Below are positions 46,867 to 60,361 of a DNA stretch of 64,000 bases, one piece after another (position 1 is the first letter of the stretch; each line of letters opens with the position of its first letter). The translations under genes were made by a program, and so were the position numbers. Under the pieces are notes generated by a model, which did not search any database, was not told the origin of the DNA, and worked only from the letters and a program-made list of their open reading frames with translations. This DNA is from Anoplolepis gracilipes (lineage: Eukaryota > Arthropoda > Insecta > Hymenoptera > Formicidae): the NCBI RefSeq assembly GCF_047496725.1, contig NC_132985.1:5912001-5976000 (forward strand), in the 5' to 3' direction.

Positions 46867-47928
46867 AAAAATTTACTATATAAAGAGAATGTATTATATA
46901 AAATATTATGGCAATAATAAAATACTGATTTTTTTTTAACCAAATTATTTCCCGACACGGATTATTGAATATTTTTGAAAAAATTGTAAATTCTTAGATT
47001 TATAAATTAATTTGTAATTTTTATACCATTATAATCATATTATACAGAATGAGATTATTCGTAATTTGTGATATGTCGAGGAGACCGGAAAATGATTTAA
47101 AACTGCGTTGCAAGATTATTCTAAAATATTTTTTTCTTAAGAATAAAATTTCCTCCGTAAAAAATTCATTTTGTACACATTTTCGATTTATCTTTATAAA
47201 GGTTTATATTCTTGCCGAGGTTGTCCCATAAATTACATTTTTGTAATATTAATTATAATGCTTAATAATTTTACAATATTAAAAAGATTTTATTGAATAC
47301 CTAGAAAGGATTTAAAGTGGAAGATATATCAAGATGAAGTTCGTTAGGCAGTCATTTACTTTATATAAAGGATAATATATTCTTCATATTTTCGCTAGAA
47401 TAAAAATTTCAGTGCACGTGATTCAGCGTGACGTGCTAGAATTAATCCGCTTGAAAGGCGTGTATTTGCGACTCGCGATTGCGTTCGTCGAATATAAAAG
47501 CGAGATAATTGTATTAAAAGTCTCGGGGATCTTCGCCAGATCTATACATCGTGGCGAGCAGATCACCAGGAACGGGTCCACATCGTTGCTGGACCTTTCC
47601 GTGAAAAAGGACGTAGAGAAACGTACCATGAAGCACGCGATTATCGCTCGAGCCGAGAAAGATTCCTCGTCGTTAAAGGACATTCATCGACGCGACATTG
47701 TCTGTAATTTACGAGACTCACCTTCTGATACAACTCGCTCTACCGAGCTCAAAGACTTTCACCTTGATCGCAATCGCAACCGAATCTTGCGTAACTTTCT
47801 CTCTTTTTAGCATTATCTATGCATACTTGTTATTCAGTTAAACTCAAATTACATCACATGAAACAATATTATAACATTTTTTTCTATGTACAGATAAGCC
47901 GCTCGAATATTATATGATGTTATATACC
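45241..47928. other. Intergenic DNA with GC-richer islands
   Basis: No coding exon found. A 17-nt direct repeat (AACGCGGTGATTTTCAA) occurs at 45826-45842 and 45886-45902, exactly 60 nt apart. Palindromic AT sequence lies at 46205-46255 and a TA run at 46832-46862. GC-richer blocks at about 45900-46130 and 47410-47810 hold open frames of 100-130 codons without recognisable domains or splice logic. Confidence 0.4.
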
Positions 47929-48275
47929 CAGCACACGCAATTTATTATAAATATTCATAAATGTTTGCACTATTCATTTTTTTAATATAAATATTTTATA
48001 CATGTTGAAAAAGTCATAAAAATTATATTTGAAACATTAAAATATAGATTAAATATATTTTATATAATTTTTATGATAAGCAAAAAAATGTGTATTATAT
48101 TTGGTTTTTAATAATATTTCTCAATTATATTTGCTAAGATATTTATAATAAATCCTCATCTGTTCAATCTAAGATTGCAAAAATATATTTATGAAATATA
48201 TATTTATAAAATATTCAAATAAAATTATTATAAATATTTCGTATAGGTTTTATAAATATTGTATGTTGTCTGAGT
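47929..48275 (+). repeat. Diverged dispersed repeat, copy 1
   Basis: About 345 nt resembles 56211-56507 in the same orientation. The best shared blocks are ATCTGTTCAATCTAAGATT and TATAAATATTGTATG followed by a GTCTG. The outer ends (CAGCACAC and, reversed, CAGACAAC) look like short degenerate terminal inverted repeats, suggesting a small non-autonomous DNA transposon. Confidence 0.65.
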
Positions 48276-49939
48276 AGTGATAAAAAGTATCGATTGAACA
48301 TATTTATTATACCAAACATGGTAAAAAAATTAATTTATTAGTAAAATAAAATTCAAAATTGCAACTTTTCTTTTAACATGCAATTTTCACCATGGGAATG
48401 TAATGTGTTATTCAAAGCAAAGTCTAGACCACTTTAATGTATTGCATTACCCAAGGCAACCTCCGTATTAGCATTAATGGACAAAGGGAAAATGATCGTA
48501 AGAATCACGACACAGCACGACAGGAAGGTAACCACCTTTTCCTGCTTGTGTTTTCAAAATGCTATAACAGTCCACTTTTATATTTCTCAGATCGCGATTT
48601 AAGTCTATATCTCTCTCTCAGTAATTTAATTATATATTTGCATTGCAGCTGATCAAGGACAATGATTCTTACTTGATAAATAAAACTACTGACAAAGGTT
48701 GGGCCAGAATTATTATTGCGAGTTGCGATCAAGCTGATCGCATATTTTAATATTGCGCATGTATCAAAGACCAGTTCTGCTTGTTTTCCTTACACACTTC
48801 GTTGCTTGTCGGACCTTCGGAAACGGTTGAATGTTACCGATGTCCTTAGGCAACAAGAAGAGACAGTCTTAGATATCCAAAACGGATTTTCTTGCACTTT
48901 ATCTCGTAAAGTTTCAACGTATCAGCCAGATGTAGCGTCATATGATATCTCTTTGTATTAGTCAGGAAACTGGCATTTTAATGATTAGATATTGCATATC
49001 ATGTTCTATGAAGTAACATAATCTTCTTTTTGAAATTAAAATATAATATAATTCATTAAATTAAGTATAATATTATTAAATTAAAAAATAACTTATTAAA
49101 GCAAGGCTTTAATTTTTGCGAAAAGTTTGCAATTTTTAATTTACAAGGAAACGGTAAAAAAATTGGAAAATTTATAAAATATTGTTCTCTGAGAACTTAT
49201 AAGAAACTGGATATTATTTTTTTTTTTTTTTTTTTTATATTTGATCGAAATGATATCAAAATAATTTTTCACTTTGTGTTTTTCAAAATGAAAAGTTACA
49301 ATATTATTTCGATCAAATATTATGCTCAACATTTGACATATTATTTTATTTTGGAAATTAATTGGAAAATCGTTATACATTTGAAATCAATTTCTCTTAT
49401 ATATGCTTATATACATACACATACATGCAACAGACTATAGTATTTAGAGAAAGGTATGCCCATATAATCAGGAACATTAACAGCGAAGGGATTCAACCAG
49501 CAGGCAAACCGAGCTTATATAAAATCCCCATTCGCGATGTAGGGTGAAAGTGATGTGTCTTTTATCGAGGGGGCATGAAACATCCTTGCGCGTCAGCGTC
49601 ATATCGCCGATTATTCGCGCGTGTCAGCAAATGTAAGAGATTCTCGCGAACGTGTTATTACGCTCTTATCGGTTGCACTGAGATGAACCGGCCGTCATCC
49701 GACGCAGACGAACGGATAGAGTGTTATAAGCCATTGTATGCTTAATTATAAGTGTAACCGGTCAATTTCACGGTGCGGGCGAACGATGGTCCAGTTTCCA
49801 TTGTGCCGGAATCTTTAACAAGACCGAAGATTCTTTCCCTCTTGTTCCGAAAGCGAATATCCGAAGCGGGCCGAATCGAAGAAGTATGCCAACCGACGCA
49901 TCGATTACATTCTCTTTAGAAGATAAAGCGACATTACAT

Positions 49940-49980
<41 letters not shown>

Positions 49981-52446
49981 CATGCGCGGATGCGCACATT
50001 ACGCAACGTCTGGCATCCTCAAAATGTCAAAGGTTTACCGTACGTTAGTAAATGCGCATCGATCGTTCTTTCTTGTCGCATCGAAATGCTTTCCTTACAC
50101 TGAAGATCAGCTGTAATTATTCAAATTAAGGTGGCAATGCAGCTCAATAAAGTATGGATCAATCTTCTTTTACGGCACACAGATTTGAAATTTAACTGTA
50201 TGTATATTAATAAAACAAAAATATAATGTAGCTCATTAAATTAAATATAATAAATTAAAATAATTTAAAATATAATATTTAATAAATTAAAATTAAATTA
50301 TAATGATTAATTAAAATATAAATATAATAAAATGTAATATAATATATATAATATAAATTAAAATATAATTCATTAAATAAATGCAGCCCAATAAAGTGCA
50401 GATCAAATGCTTTACAACTGATTTGGAGTGTATTTAGATTAATAAAATGAAAATATAACTATCATTGAATTTATGAAATATACGCATTTTATCAATTAAT
50501 AATAGAAGTAAAAATCATATAATACGATCTTCAAAATAAAATCTTTAAAATTTAACTAGAAATTTGTTTCAATAAACATTGTGTTGTCTAAAATTGTGCA
50601 GGCCACTGTGCACAAAAAGCATTCAGATAACAAAACAGATTCGCAATGACCTTTCTGTAACGCGAGAAAGCATCCGGCAGTAGAACGTTGATGACGATGA
50701 CGACGACGACGACGACGATGATGATGATGATAGGGTTGAGACTCTCTGAGCCACATCCTCAGCAAGCAACCTATACTCTTGCTCTTCCATCGGGGCGCTT
50801 TGTGTTACCCAAGATACTTTACTTTCTACATTCCTCGCGAGACAATACGTACACCTACACATACACGACATCGTTGGTCGTGTACTTATCTGTATAAGCG
50901 AGACCTAATGATTCAGCCCGGTCTGGCGTGCAGACGACAATTACAAAATACGAAAATCTCCCCATTTCTTATTTTAATTAAGTCATAAAATATTATTAAA
51001 ATAAATATTTAAGAAATTTTTAATAATATATTCAATAAGAAATTTTAAATAATTTTTAAATATTATACATACACATACACACTTGAATGCAACTCTGCAT
51101 TGATTTTTTATTATATAAAAAATACAATTTTGAATTACTTAACATAATGGACCTCATTTGTATATCTCTGATACGCAAATGGACTAAAGTAAGAGTATCC
51201 CTAACGAAACCAGGAAGCGTCATTAAAACGAATACGGTTCGTCAGTTTTAATCAACGTTCTAATTAATATCGATACGAGATACGAGCATTTGATTTTTGC
51301 ACATAGTAAAATCTTCTAATGACAAGACATGTTTCAAATTCCAGTTAAACTATGTTATTTAATTAGTATAAATATATATACATAACAGGGACAAAGTAAA
51401 ATAATCGACTCAGCACGATACAATATTTATCCCCATATTTTCTAGAATTTACGCGTGTTTTCACTGACGAGAAAAGTTTCGCTTTCGCTAAAAATTATCC
51501 GTAATGCCTTCGGCATTGCAAGATTATGTCCGAGCTGGATAGGATATTTATAATCAAGATCCGGCGAGACTTGCCTTTTTTATTCGCGGTCGTTATTGGA
51601 GGAATTTATTGCGTCTCGTAATGCAATCGCTCGGATCGTAATATCGTTGTTACGGAAGAATACCGATAATTGCCGCGGAAGGTCGCAGATTAATCTTGAA
51701 ACCGGGTTAGAAGAGGCACCATCACGTCAGCGCAAAAATTGTTAACAAGAGAGTAATTAGAATAGATGGACAGCAATAAATCGTCATGTTTCGTTTTTCG
51801 ATGCACTTGGCTTTCAACTAATGTTTTGTTCATCTCAAAAAATAAATTCTTATGAAAAAAAGATAATTTAAAAGCATATATATATATATATATATATTTA
51901 ATGAATATTTAATCATGAAAATTGACAGCATTTTGATGTTAGGTTTTAATATCTTAGATATAAGAAAATAATCTCTGATGCTCATTAGTAATGATTAAGA
52001 GAAATTGCAAATAACTCTAATGATGCTGATTTCAATTTCAGCATTTCATTTCTAACAATCATTTTCTACAGCACAATTACAGAGCGTATATTTAAGATTA
52101 TCACGTGTTAAAGATGGCATCTATTCACAATCCATTAGAGGATGATTTTACACTGCGTTCATATCAAAATAGTGAAATTATTTCTCATCGATCTGGCAAT
52201 TAAAGTTGAAGGAGAGAATTGACGTTTAAGTGTAAAATAATACATGCATAATATAAAATCTTGTAAAAGAAATCTACGGTAAAAGTGTGCGCATTCACGT
52301 TATAATGAGTGTATCTTTATTTCTCGTCGTAAAATATAAACGAAGCATAACTGATAATTTGTGAGATATAAAAGTGGATTCATAACATTTAGGGCGAATA
52401 TATTCTAACATCACACGAAAGTTTAAAATCGCGTGCTTGAGAGGCG
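48276..52446. other. Intergenic DNA
   Basis: No coding exon found. A GC-richer block at 49550-49900 precedes a GT microsatellite at 49939-49980. A diverged direct repeat beginning ATGCAGCTCAATAAAGT occurs at about 50138 and 50382. A CGA/TGA trinucleotide run lies at 50692-50730. The island 51470-51735 contains a perfect AATGCC-TTC-GGCATT palindrome and a K50-homeodomain-like AGATTAATCT, so it may be a cis-regulatory module. Confidence 0.4.
49939..49980. repeat. GT microsatellite
   Basis: About 18 GT units with one interruption near the left end. Confidence 0.95.
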
Positions 52447-52565
52447 GCGCGGCGATGAAAAAGACTTAAATGCTCGGCGAACAGATAAGCGGTGACTTAT
52501 GAATCCATCATTGAAGTCATCGCTTATCCGTCCGCCAAGTATTAAAGTCCTTTTTATTGCCACGC
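52447..52565. ncRNA. Candidate hairpin RNA or foldback element
   Basis: The two 52-nt arms (52447-52498 and 52514-52565) align as reverse complements without a single gap, with 42 of 52 positions identical. In the inner 36 positions 30 pair perfectly. The differences are mostly transitions that leave G:U pairs on one strand or the other. The loop is 15 nt. The island is GC-richer than its flanks. The size and unbroken stem fit a microRNA-type precursor or a small foldback transposon. I do not recognise a known mature microRNA, and no target-site duplication is obvious. Confidence 0.4.
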
Positions 52566-55500
52566 TTCTGAAAAAAATTTAATTTATTTTTGTAATCAGT
52601 GTTTTTATTATTCACGATCGAAATTTCAGATTCTATATTAAACATTATTGTAATTTTTGTTTTTCAAAATATATGTTTTTAATATATTTTTAAATATATT
52701 ATGTTAAAATATATGTTTTTTAATATTATTAATAAATTTTAATATATTTAACTTTAATATTTATTCTACAAATTTTAACTGATGGCACTAATTTTTTTAC
52801 AATTTGACGATTTTTAATATACTTTAGTTATTTATTTTACAGATTTGAATTGATAGTGCTAGTTTTTACGATTCTTTACGATTTTATCTTACTGAATTGC
52901 AAATTCAAGCAAGCAATTCTAAACTTTCGCGCGATATTAGACTCAATCGCGATTCCTCTTTCACGTATAAAACGGAAGTTTTGAGCCACGCGATATTAAT
53001 ATCAATTTTAATCTGCGATCTGATACGGCTTAATTGTCGTTCTTTAGTTTTGTGTAACATAACTACTTTGAATCACCGTATCTTTTTGCAAATTTTAAAA
53101 TAACCACTTACGTTATGAGTGAACAATGCGTTATAATCTGTGATAATATAGAATCGTTGAAGCGCATGAATAAATATCCGCTTGTCACCTAGTTTTGCGC
53201 GACTAAAAAAAAATGTGAATGCCATTTGATTGAATATGTGGGAAAAATAATATTATTAAACGAAAAAATTGCGGTAACAGTCTGTAACGGCCTTGTATTC
53301 AACGAGACGCTCACCCTTTCCCGTCCGGTGATCACGGACGACATCGTGAAAAGGAGTTCGCATATAATCTCGCATTCCGTGTCATAATTATGAGCGTTTA
53401 TTTACACGCGTTTCTTTATTTTAAAATAAAACATGATATATTTTATTTTAAAATAAAATATGATTTATTTTAAAATAAAATATATCAATATGTATTAATA
53501 TAAAAGAATTCATCAAAAATTGCCCAAGAATTCAGGCATATTTGGATGTCTAAAAGTAATTTTAGACAATCTGTTTTACGTTAATCATTAGAATCATTTT
53601 TCTGAAAATTCAGATAGTACCTATGTTTGTAAGAAAACTTTAGATACTTTGTCTACAGTTATTTTTGACAGTGTTAAATATTTGTATTAAAATTCTCTTT
53701 TAATAAACGAACGAAATAATACAAGCAATAATAACGAATCATTACGTTTCCGCTATGTCTAAATAATTTTAAAGTGAAATGAATGAAGCCAAAAAAACAC
53801 GTCTAAAGAAGCAGTTTAACCGCGTGTAATCTGTTAACGGATAAAATTGCATTTAACCTTGGACAAAATCGTCGGCGAGACGTTATCAGAAAAATTAGAT
53901 TCAACGCGTTAACGAATGCGAGATAAGTGTTATATTTTTTTTGCTTATTAACATACTTGAGAAATCATCCGATTTCAATGAGCCACATCCATAACTGATA
54001 GAGATGTTTTCTTTGGTTTCTTTTTTAATTTAGTAAAGTAGACAAATTTTGACAAATGGTATTAACAAATACTATTAAATGTACGTAATAGAATAATTTT
54101 TCATTATATTAATTTATGTATTAGAAATATCATTAATTAACTGCTACGGTTTGTTACAAGAACCGTCCGATAATATAATCTTATATATTTTAGTACAAAG
54201 ATGTATTTAATAAAAAAAAGTATATTTTTAATTTTTTTTTTAAGTATTTTATTTTATCATTTAGGTTTCCTTTTTATAATTCGTATCATCAAAAAAAAAA
54301 AAACTTTTTATATCACAAAAAAAAAACCCCAGAGATTTCTAAATACTCTAGAGAAAGCATCCTGTATGTAGACTGATAATTTTAATCATAATGACAGATG
54401 TATAGAAAGAAGCCGATAGTGAAGTGACGGAAATAGACGAATCACGTTCGTAATCACCGAGACTCACACACTCAACACAGAGTAAATACTTGAAAAAAAA
54501 TCTTTATTCCAAACACGCACCTCTCTCGTGGACGGGAAATTACTAGGCTCTTTGTAAATTCAACCGTGCAATTCCAGGCAGAATTTTTCCAGCTTTAATC
54601 TTTTCTCGCGATTCCTATAAGACGTGATTAGTTTTTTAATATTTCTCCCGTTTCTGTTCTTTCGTTTTATATATTAGATTAACTCTGTGCGTTTAAAAAC
54701 AAGAAACAGTGGCAATAAATCGATGTAATTAAACATATCGATCAGATTCTATATTGAATAATTGGCGCATATTTTTATATAGATGTACAAATCTTAATAT
54801 TATATTTAGATACAGGTCGAACGTGTCTGCAACAAAAGTTGATATGACTTTTCGCCTGTTTCTTCTTAACGTTCATTAAACAACCAATTATAAGATTCTA
54901 ATTAAAAGCAGCGTAAAGCCTCTGCCTTTGGAAAGTGTCTTTCGTGTAAATTCCTTTCGCTGATCATTCCTTATGCGAATCAAATGCATGAGAGGAATAC
55001 CAAAGTACCAAAGTGACGACGAAAAATTGCATTTTTACAATGATAAAAATACTTGAGTAAAGAGAGAAAAGTATGTAAATACGAAAACCTGTTTCCGAGC
55101 AAAACGATAGACTGCAACAAATTTTTTCTTGAAAATATAATGTTGCAGTAAATACAATCCTATTAATATTTACATCTATATTTATTCTAAGCCTAATCAA
55201 AGAGACAGGGAATTATTTTATCGAGTTGTTGCACATAAAATGTTTTTTTTTTCTTTCAACTATTCAATGACTGAAACATACTTTTATAAGATATCACTTT
55301 AACATACTGTACACAGTATATGAAATATTTATAAAATATTAATTTTTATAATAATTTATATATATATATATATATATCTATATTTATTATATATTAATAA
55401 ATATTTATATTTATTATTATTTGTATGAAATATTAATTATCATATAATAATTAATATTTGATGTGCACAATTAAATAAAATCAGGAGGTACCTCTGCGAT

Positions 55501-55570
55501 AATCATACGCTGTATTCTACAATTAAATATTTTTTCATAAAAGATATTTATATTTTTTTATAAAAAGAGT
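52566..55570. other. Intergenic AT-rich DNA
   Basis: No coding exon found. A Su(H)-like TGTGGGAA lies at about 53238 and a GC-richer block at 53280-53390. Three tandem copies of the palindrome TTTATTTTAAAATAAA lie at 53415-53480. A TA run lies near 55355. Confidence 0.4.
53415..53480. repeat. Three tandem copies of an AT palindrome
   Basis: TTTATTTTAAAATAAA, itself a perfect palindrome, recurs three times about 25 nt apart with similar linkers (ATATGATA-like). Confidence 0.85.
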
Positions 55571-56210
55571 ACCTTCTTTCAGTGAAGATAAGAAATCGGA
55601 AAACGGAGGATCGGTTCAGGCTGGATCGGTTTGATTAGAAAGTGGGACAGGCTTGCAGTAGCGCGATACGGTTCCCCGGGGGCCTTGTCGACCCACACTT
55701 GCATAAGGCCCCCGTGTCGCATACCTCCGTGCAACTTGGTGTTCATGCACACACAGATTCACGTTTCGATGTCATGCGTACACGTGTGTGTGGGCGGGGA
55801 ACATAAGTACGCGCACGAGAACTCACCCGATATAAACTGCAATATCACGAGTGAAGCTTACGATCCGCCTCGAGGCGGAGGTAGCAGTAGTGCAAGCAGC
55901 TTGCAATGTTCGAGAGGATCGGTCGAGCAAGGTATATTGCCACAACGACATTCCACGATAAACTAACGTTACAGACCGTGCGTTATTCGAGGCCTTCGCT
56001 TTTTCCTGGCGAAGGTGCACATCTCGTTAAGCAGCAGGAAGAAGATGCGCTTGGATCGATACAATCATCGAAATAATCATAATCGACAAGAAGCTTCTCG
56101 CAAAAACTGCATCGCAGTCTCTATGATTGCCGTTGCATTTTTTATTGTACCGTAATTGATCGATTAGCGAGAGATACTAATATTCTCGCGACGATTTAGA
56201 GTTCCTGACA
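55571..56210. other. GC-richer intergenic island
   Basis: This block is clearly more GC-rich than its surroundings. It contains a perfect 10-bp stem (CGGGGGCCTT at 55677-55686, complement at 55705-55714, 18-nt loop) and CA/GT-rich tracts. An open frame of about 110 codons passes through it but has no domain or splice support. I read it as regulatory or non-coding. Confidence 0.4.
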
Positions 56211-56507
56211 GCACATGATATTTATGACAAATATTTGTAAATAATTTTACTACTTAGGTTTTGAAATATTATATAAATATTTTATATATACATTAAAAAA
56301 TCATAAAAACTGTATTTGACGTATAATTAAAATATAGATTGAATATTTAAATATAATAATATTTTGTAAATATTTTTCAAATACTTGCTGGAATATTTAT
56401 GATAAATCTTTATGATCTGTTCAATCTAAGATTACAAAAATATAAAATATTATAAGAAATATTTATAAAATATTCAAATAATTATAAATATTGTATGGTG
56501 TCTGGAG
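56211..56507 (+). repeat. Diverged dispersed repeat, copy 2
   Basis: Related to 47929-48275 in the same orientation, with substitutions and deletions throughout. The shared ends suggest the same transposon family. Confidence 0.65.
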
Positions 56508-59500
56508 TATAATAATTATTACATTTAGTACTGCCATCCTGATTTTATCATATGTCTGATTATAAAAATATATCCATTAATCTATTATGTATATATGTTA
56601 CGTTATGTAAATTATAGACATAATATAATAAAAAAGAATATAAAATATATAAAATATAATATAAAATAATATAAATAAGAACATATAATATAAAATATAT
56701 AATAAAATATACTATAATTTATATAGTGCAGAATTGAAATTTGAAGAATTATCTTTGACCTGAATAGCATTGTCGAGCGAATAAATGAGCGATTTCGATA
56801 TAAAACATGAATAATAATCTGTGTCATACCGCGCATTCCGTAGCCCGATATTATACATTTCGTCGCATGCAATTTGCCTGGCGTGGAATTTAATTATATG
56901 ACCATAAACGGTCGCGACACCGAGTCGACGACGAAATGAAAGTAGCGACCGATCCGTAGCGAGACAGATACACGTGGTGGGCGAGAAAGAGAGAGGAGGC
57001 GGACAATGAGGAGGAGAGAAAGAACGACCTTGCTGTAGACAAGTCTAATGCAACTAGGCGTGGCCTGGCTAGACGTTTCGCTGATGATGATTTCGATTTC
57101 ATTAAAGCGGAGTACATTAAAACGTTCGTGAAATCATTATCTTGTATTTTATCGGTAATGAGCGTGCAACGGCTACCCGTAAGATAAGCGGCGATTATTT
57201 CGATCTGTCAAGTGTACAGACGGATGCGAAGGAATCTCTAGAAAAGCTCATTAGAAGAATGCTTCCCTGTTAACTCCGTTAAAGTGATTACTTTTACATT
57301 ATTTTTATACGATTTTAATTTCGAAAGCAGGAAGTATCTAATCACACAAGCGAAACACTTGGGAGAATATCGGATGGCCGAGCAAGCATGTGTATTCGTT
57401 TTTTGGGAGAAAAATGAAAATTGTCGTTGAAAGAAAGATTTTTCAAAGACATTTGGAGATATAAAAAAAACAAGTATTAAAAATTCCATACTAAAATAAA
57501 ACCTTTATCAATCGTTGGTTAATCGTGTCGTTTGCTATATACTTGATTTCATTATAATTGTATATTTTATTACAGTTACGTATATTGTATATTTTCAACG
57601 TGAAATTATTCTCCTTTCTGGACTTTTATTATAAAATCAATTTAAAAATTTTAATTTTAATTATTTTGAATTATTTTAAATTTATTTTAAATTAAATTTA
57701 AATTTAAATTTCAACTTTAATTTAAAATAAAAAAGAAATTTTTATTTAAAAAATTTGCAAAATTTAAATTATTCGATACTGTTGAAAGTCAAATAATAAA
57801 AATTATTAAAATTATAAGAATTAAAATCGAAATTATTCAAATTACTAAAAATTTAATATGCTGCTTCGGAAGATTATAAAAGTTGGTAATTTTATCAATT
57901 TTCATGATAATTATTTTAGCTATTCACTTATGGTTAGACAAACTACTTGTACAATAATAATAAATTAATTGCACATGTACTGGATATTGTGAAAGTATTT
58001 ATTTATGAGTCTTTTATTGTTCGATATCATTGACTAGAGTGGCGCGTGCGACTTTTTGAGGCGTGCAATAACGGAGGTCTTGCTTTCACTCGCGAATTAC
58101 ATAATTTGCAAGAATGTTCCGCGACGCGCGAGATCGGCGACAATCGCCGACTTTACCGCATCATTTCCCATCGCTTTCGTGTACTCTGTGTGTAAAAAAA
58201 AATTTATCACGATCGTAAGAAGCAGATATGTACGTTAGCCGGATGATCTATTGAGAAGCATCAAGCTTGACCTTGAGTAGTCCTATTATGTTCGAGAGCC
58301 AACCCGTGGTCACTGTGGAACAAATCGCCGTTTCCTGAATGAAGAAACAGACTTTTTTATATGCAACAATGAAGCTTCGCGTTGGCGCCATACGCGTTTT
58401 TACGCGCGTCGAAGCGTGTATTTTTGCCGTCCTGAGAAAATGTTTCCCATTTCTTTTCAAGTAAATGGGAAAATTAAATTAATCAAAAATAAAGTGAAAA
58501 TAAAAATCTTACAGAAATGTTCAATCTTAAAGGAAAGTAAAGAGAATTTAAAAAAAAAAAAAGTTTACTTTAAATTGATTTATATATTGTGAAAAAATGG
58601 ATTGCAATAATAAATAAATTTAGATTGTATTTTTTTCAGATAAGTTTTCCAATGTTTTTTCTTTTAAAATATAAATTCATTTCCTCCTTTTCATCGGTCA
58701 CAAAGCATACACATATAGTTCTCATATGGTGACCATTCTGAAAGTTTCTTTCAAAAACCATATTAAAACTAAATTAAGAGAAAAGGTTCGAAAAGGCATC
58801 ATATTCTGCTTCAAGATGTATTATATTGCCGCACAGATGTTTTACTTCGTAGCACGTTTAAAGTTACAAATCATTTGTCATATATAATTCCGTTTGTCAT
58901 GTATAGTTTTCGCTTTTTCGGACCAAGAAAAAAAGTGAAAAGATTTTTTTTTTTTTTCGGTGAGGAAGAAAAAAAGATGTAAAATGTATAAATTCTTAAA
59001 AGTGATCTGAATGATTTTTTACAAGATATAAATTATAATGAATTAAATCAACAAATCATAATAAATCAATTCAATAAATCATAATAATAATAAATCAATT
59101 GTAACAACAAATTGTGTGCATGAGATGCTTGTATTAAAAATCGATATTTTTCCAAGTTTATACACTTTTATTTTAAATAATTTGTTTACGAAAAGAATTT
59201 AAAGATTTTTTTTATATGTATTTTTAATTTATTTGAGTTTATTGAAACCAAGATAAAATATTATATTATTATATAATAAAATATAATAATATTAATTAGA
59301 TAATATAATAAATATTACATTATTATATTCATTTTGACTTTAATCTAAAATTTTTGTTTTAATTTAAATATCATGATCTCAATCTTTATTTTACTTTAAC
59401 ATAAATTGCATTATGCAACGTGATATTTTATTAGTCTCTTTTAACTTTATCTTTATTACGGTGTAAGATAGACAAGTTGAATGAATAGACAAATAGCTGT

Positions 59501-59926
59501 TGGGCCGTCCGAGGCTGTTTTTCGTCATGTCTTAGATTAGGTAGAAAAAAATTATGGTTTCAGGAATCATTTTTCTGTAGCTTTGTGGGCCTGTCTTATT
59601 CCGGGCCTTCTTATCCTTCAAAACATATGTTACGTAAATGAAACTGAGTAACACATGTTGATGGACGTATAATAGATTGCGGATACGTGTAAAATTTCTC
59701 AATAAAATTTAAATGCAACCTATCTATTCGCAATCAATATGCTTCGAATAAACCTCCAGCGATTTATCTTTGGAAATTCCGCAAAATCCTTTGAGTCACA
59801 CATTTCTTGGGACAGAACTGCGTCACAATTTAAAGATGTTTTTTGTATTGATTTGCAAATATAGTTACGTGTATTCTATAAATAATCTTAAGAATGCATT
59901 GAGCTTTCATTTGGTCTTAAGAAATT
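56508..59926. other. Intergenic DNA
   Basis: No coding exon found. GC-richer blocks at 56850-57230 and 58030-58440 could be regulatory. A very AT-rich tract of alternating AATTT/AAATT lies at 57630-57800. Several homopolymer A and T runs occur. Confidence 0.4.
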
Positions 59927-60361
59927 ATGACACAATTAATGCGATTGGATGAAATAAAAATCCGTTCGGTTAATAACTCTATCATTGGATATTATTTCCA
60001 TCTAATAGCCATAAGAAGCTCACACTTGTCGCTGAAGGACGTGAGAAAAATTCGTCGTGCGTTAATTTTTTCTCGGACGTTTACGCATGTAAAATGCGTT
60101 TCAAGGTATTACACTTCGAATCGATCGCACGTACAATTTTATTTCGTTTCGAGCGTGTCGACCTTCGATGATTTGGTGCTGATCGGAAGTAACGAGAGTG
60201 AGACAGCCATTGTTTGTCACTCAACAAAATCATATGTTGCCACGATCGGACGTTTGCCGTTTCAATTAACGCTACCGATCGAGTTACAAGAATTTATTTG
60301 TGTTATAACAGCCAGCGCATGGATTACGAAACATCACCGGTTGCGAAACTCGGCCGTCTAA
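59927..60361 (+). CDS. Doubtful 144-codon ORF in the intergenic region
   Basis: This ATG-initiated frame (MTQLMRLDEIKIRSVN ...) is the longest in the right-hand 20 kb and coincides with a GC-richer block. I see no signal peptide, membrane segment, domain or homologue. Composition alone could explain its length. A single-exon gene or a transposon relic cannot be excluded. Confidence 0.2.
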   Translation: MTQLMRLDEIKIRSVNNSIIGYYFHLIAIRSSHLSLKDVRKIRRALIFSRTFTHVKCVSRYYTSNRSHVQFYFVSSVSTFDDLVLIGSNESETAIVCHSTKSYVATIGRLPFQLTLPIELQEFICVITASAWITKHHRLRNSAV

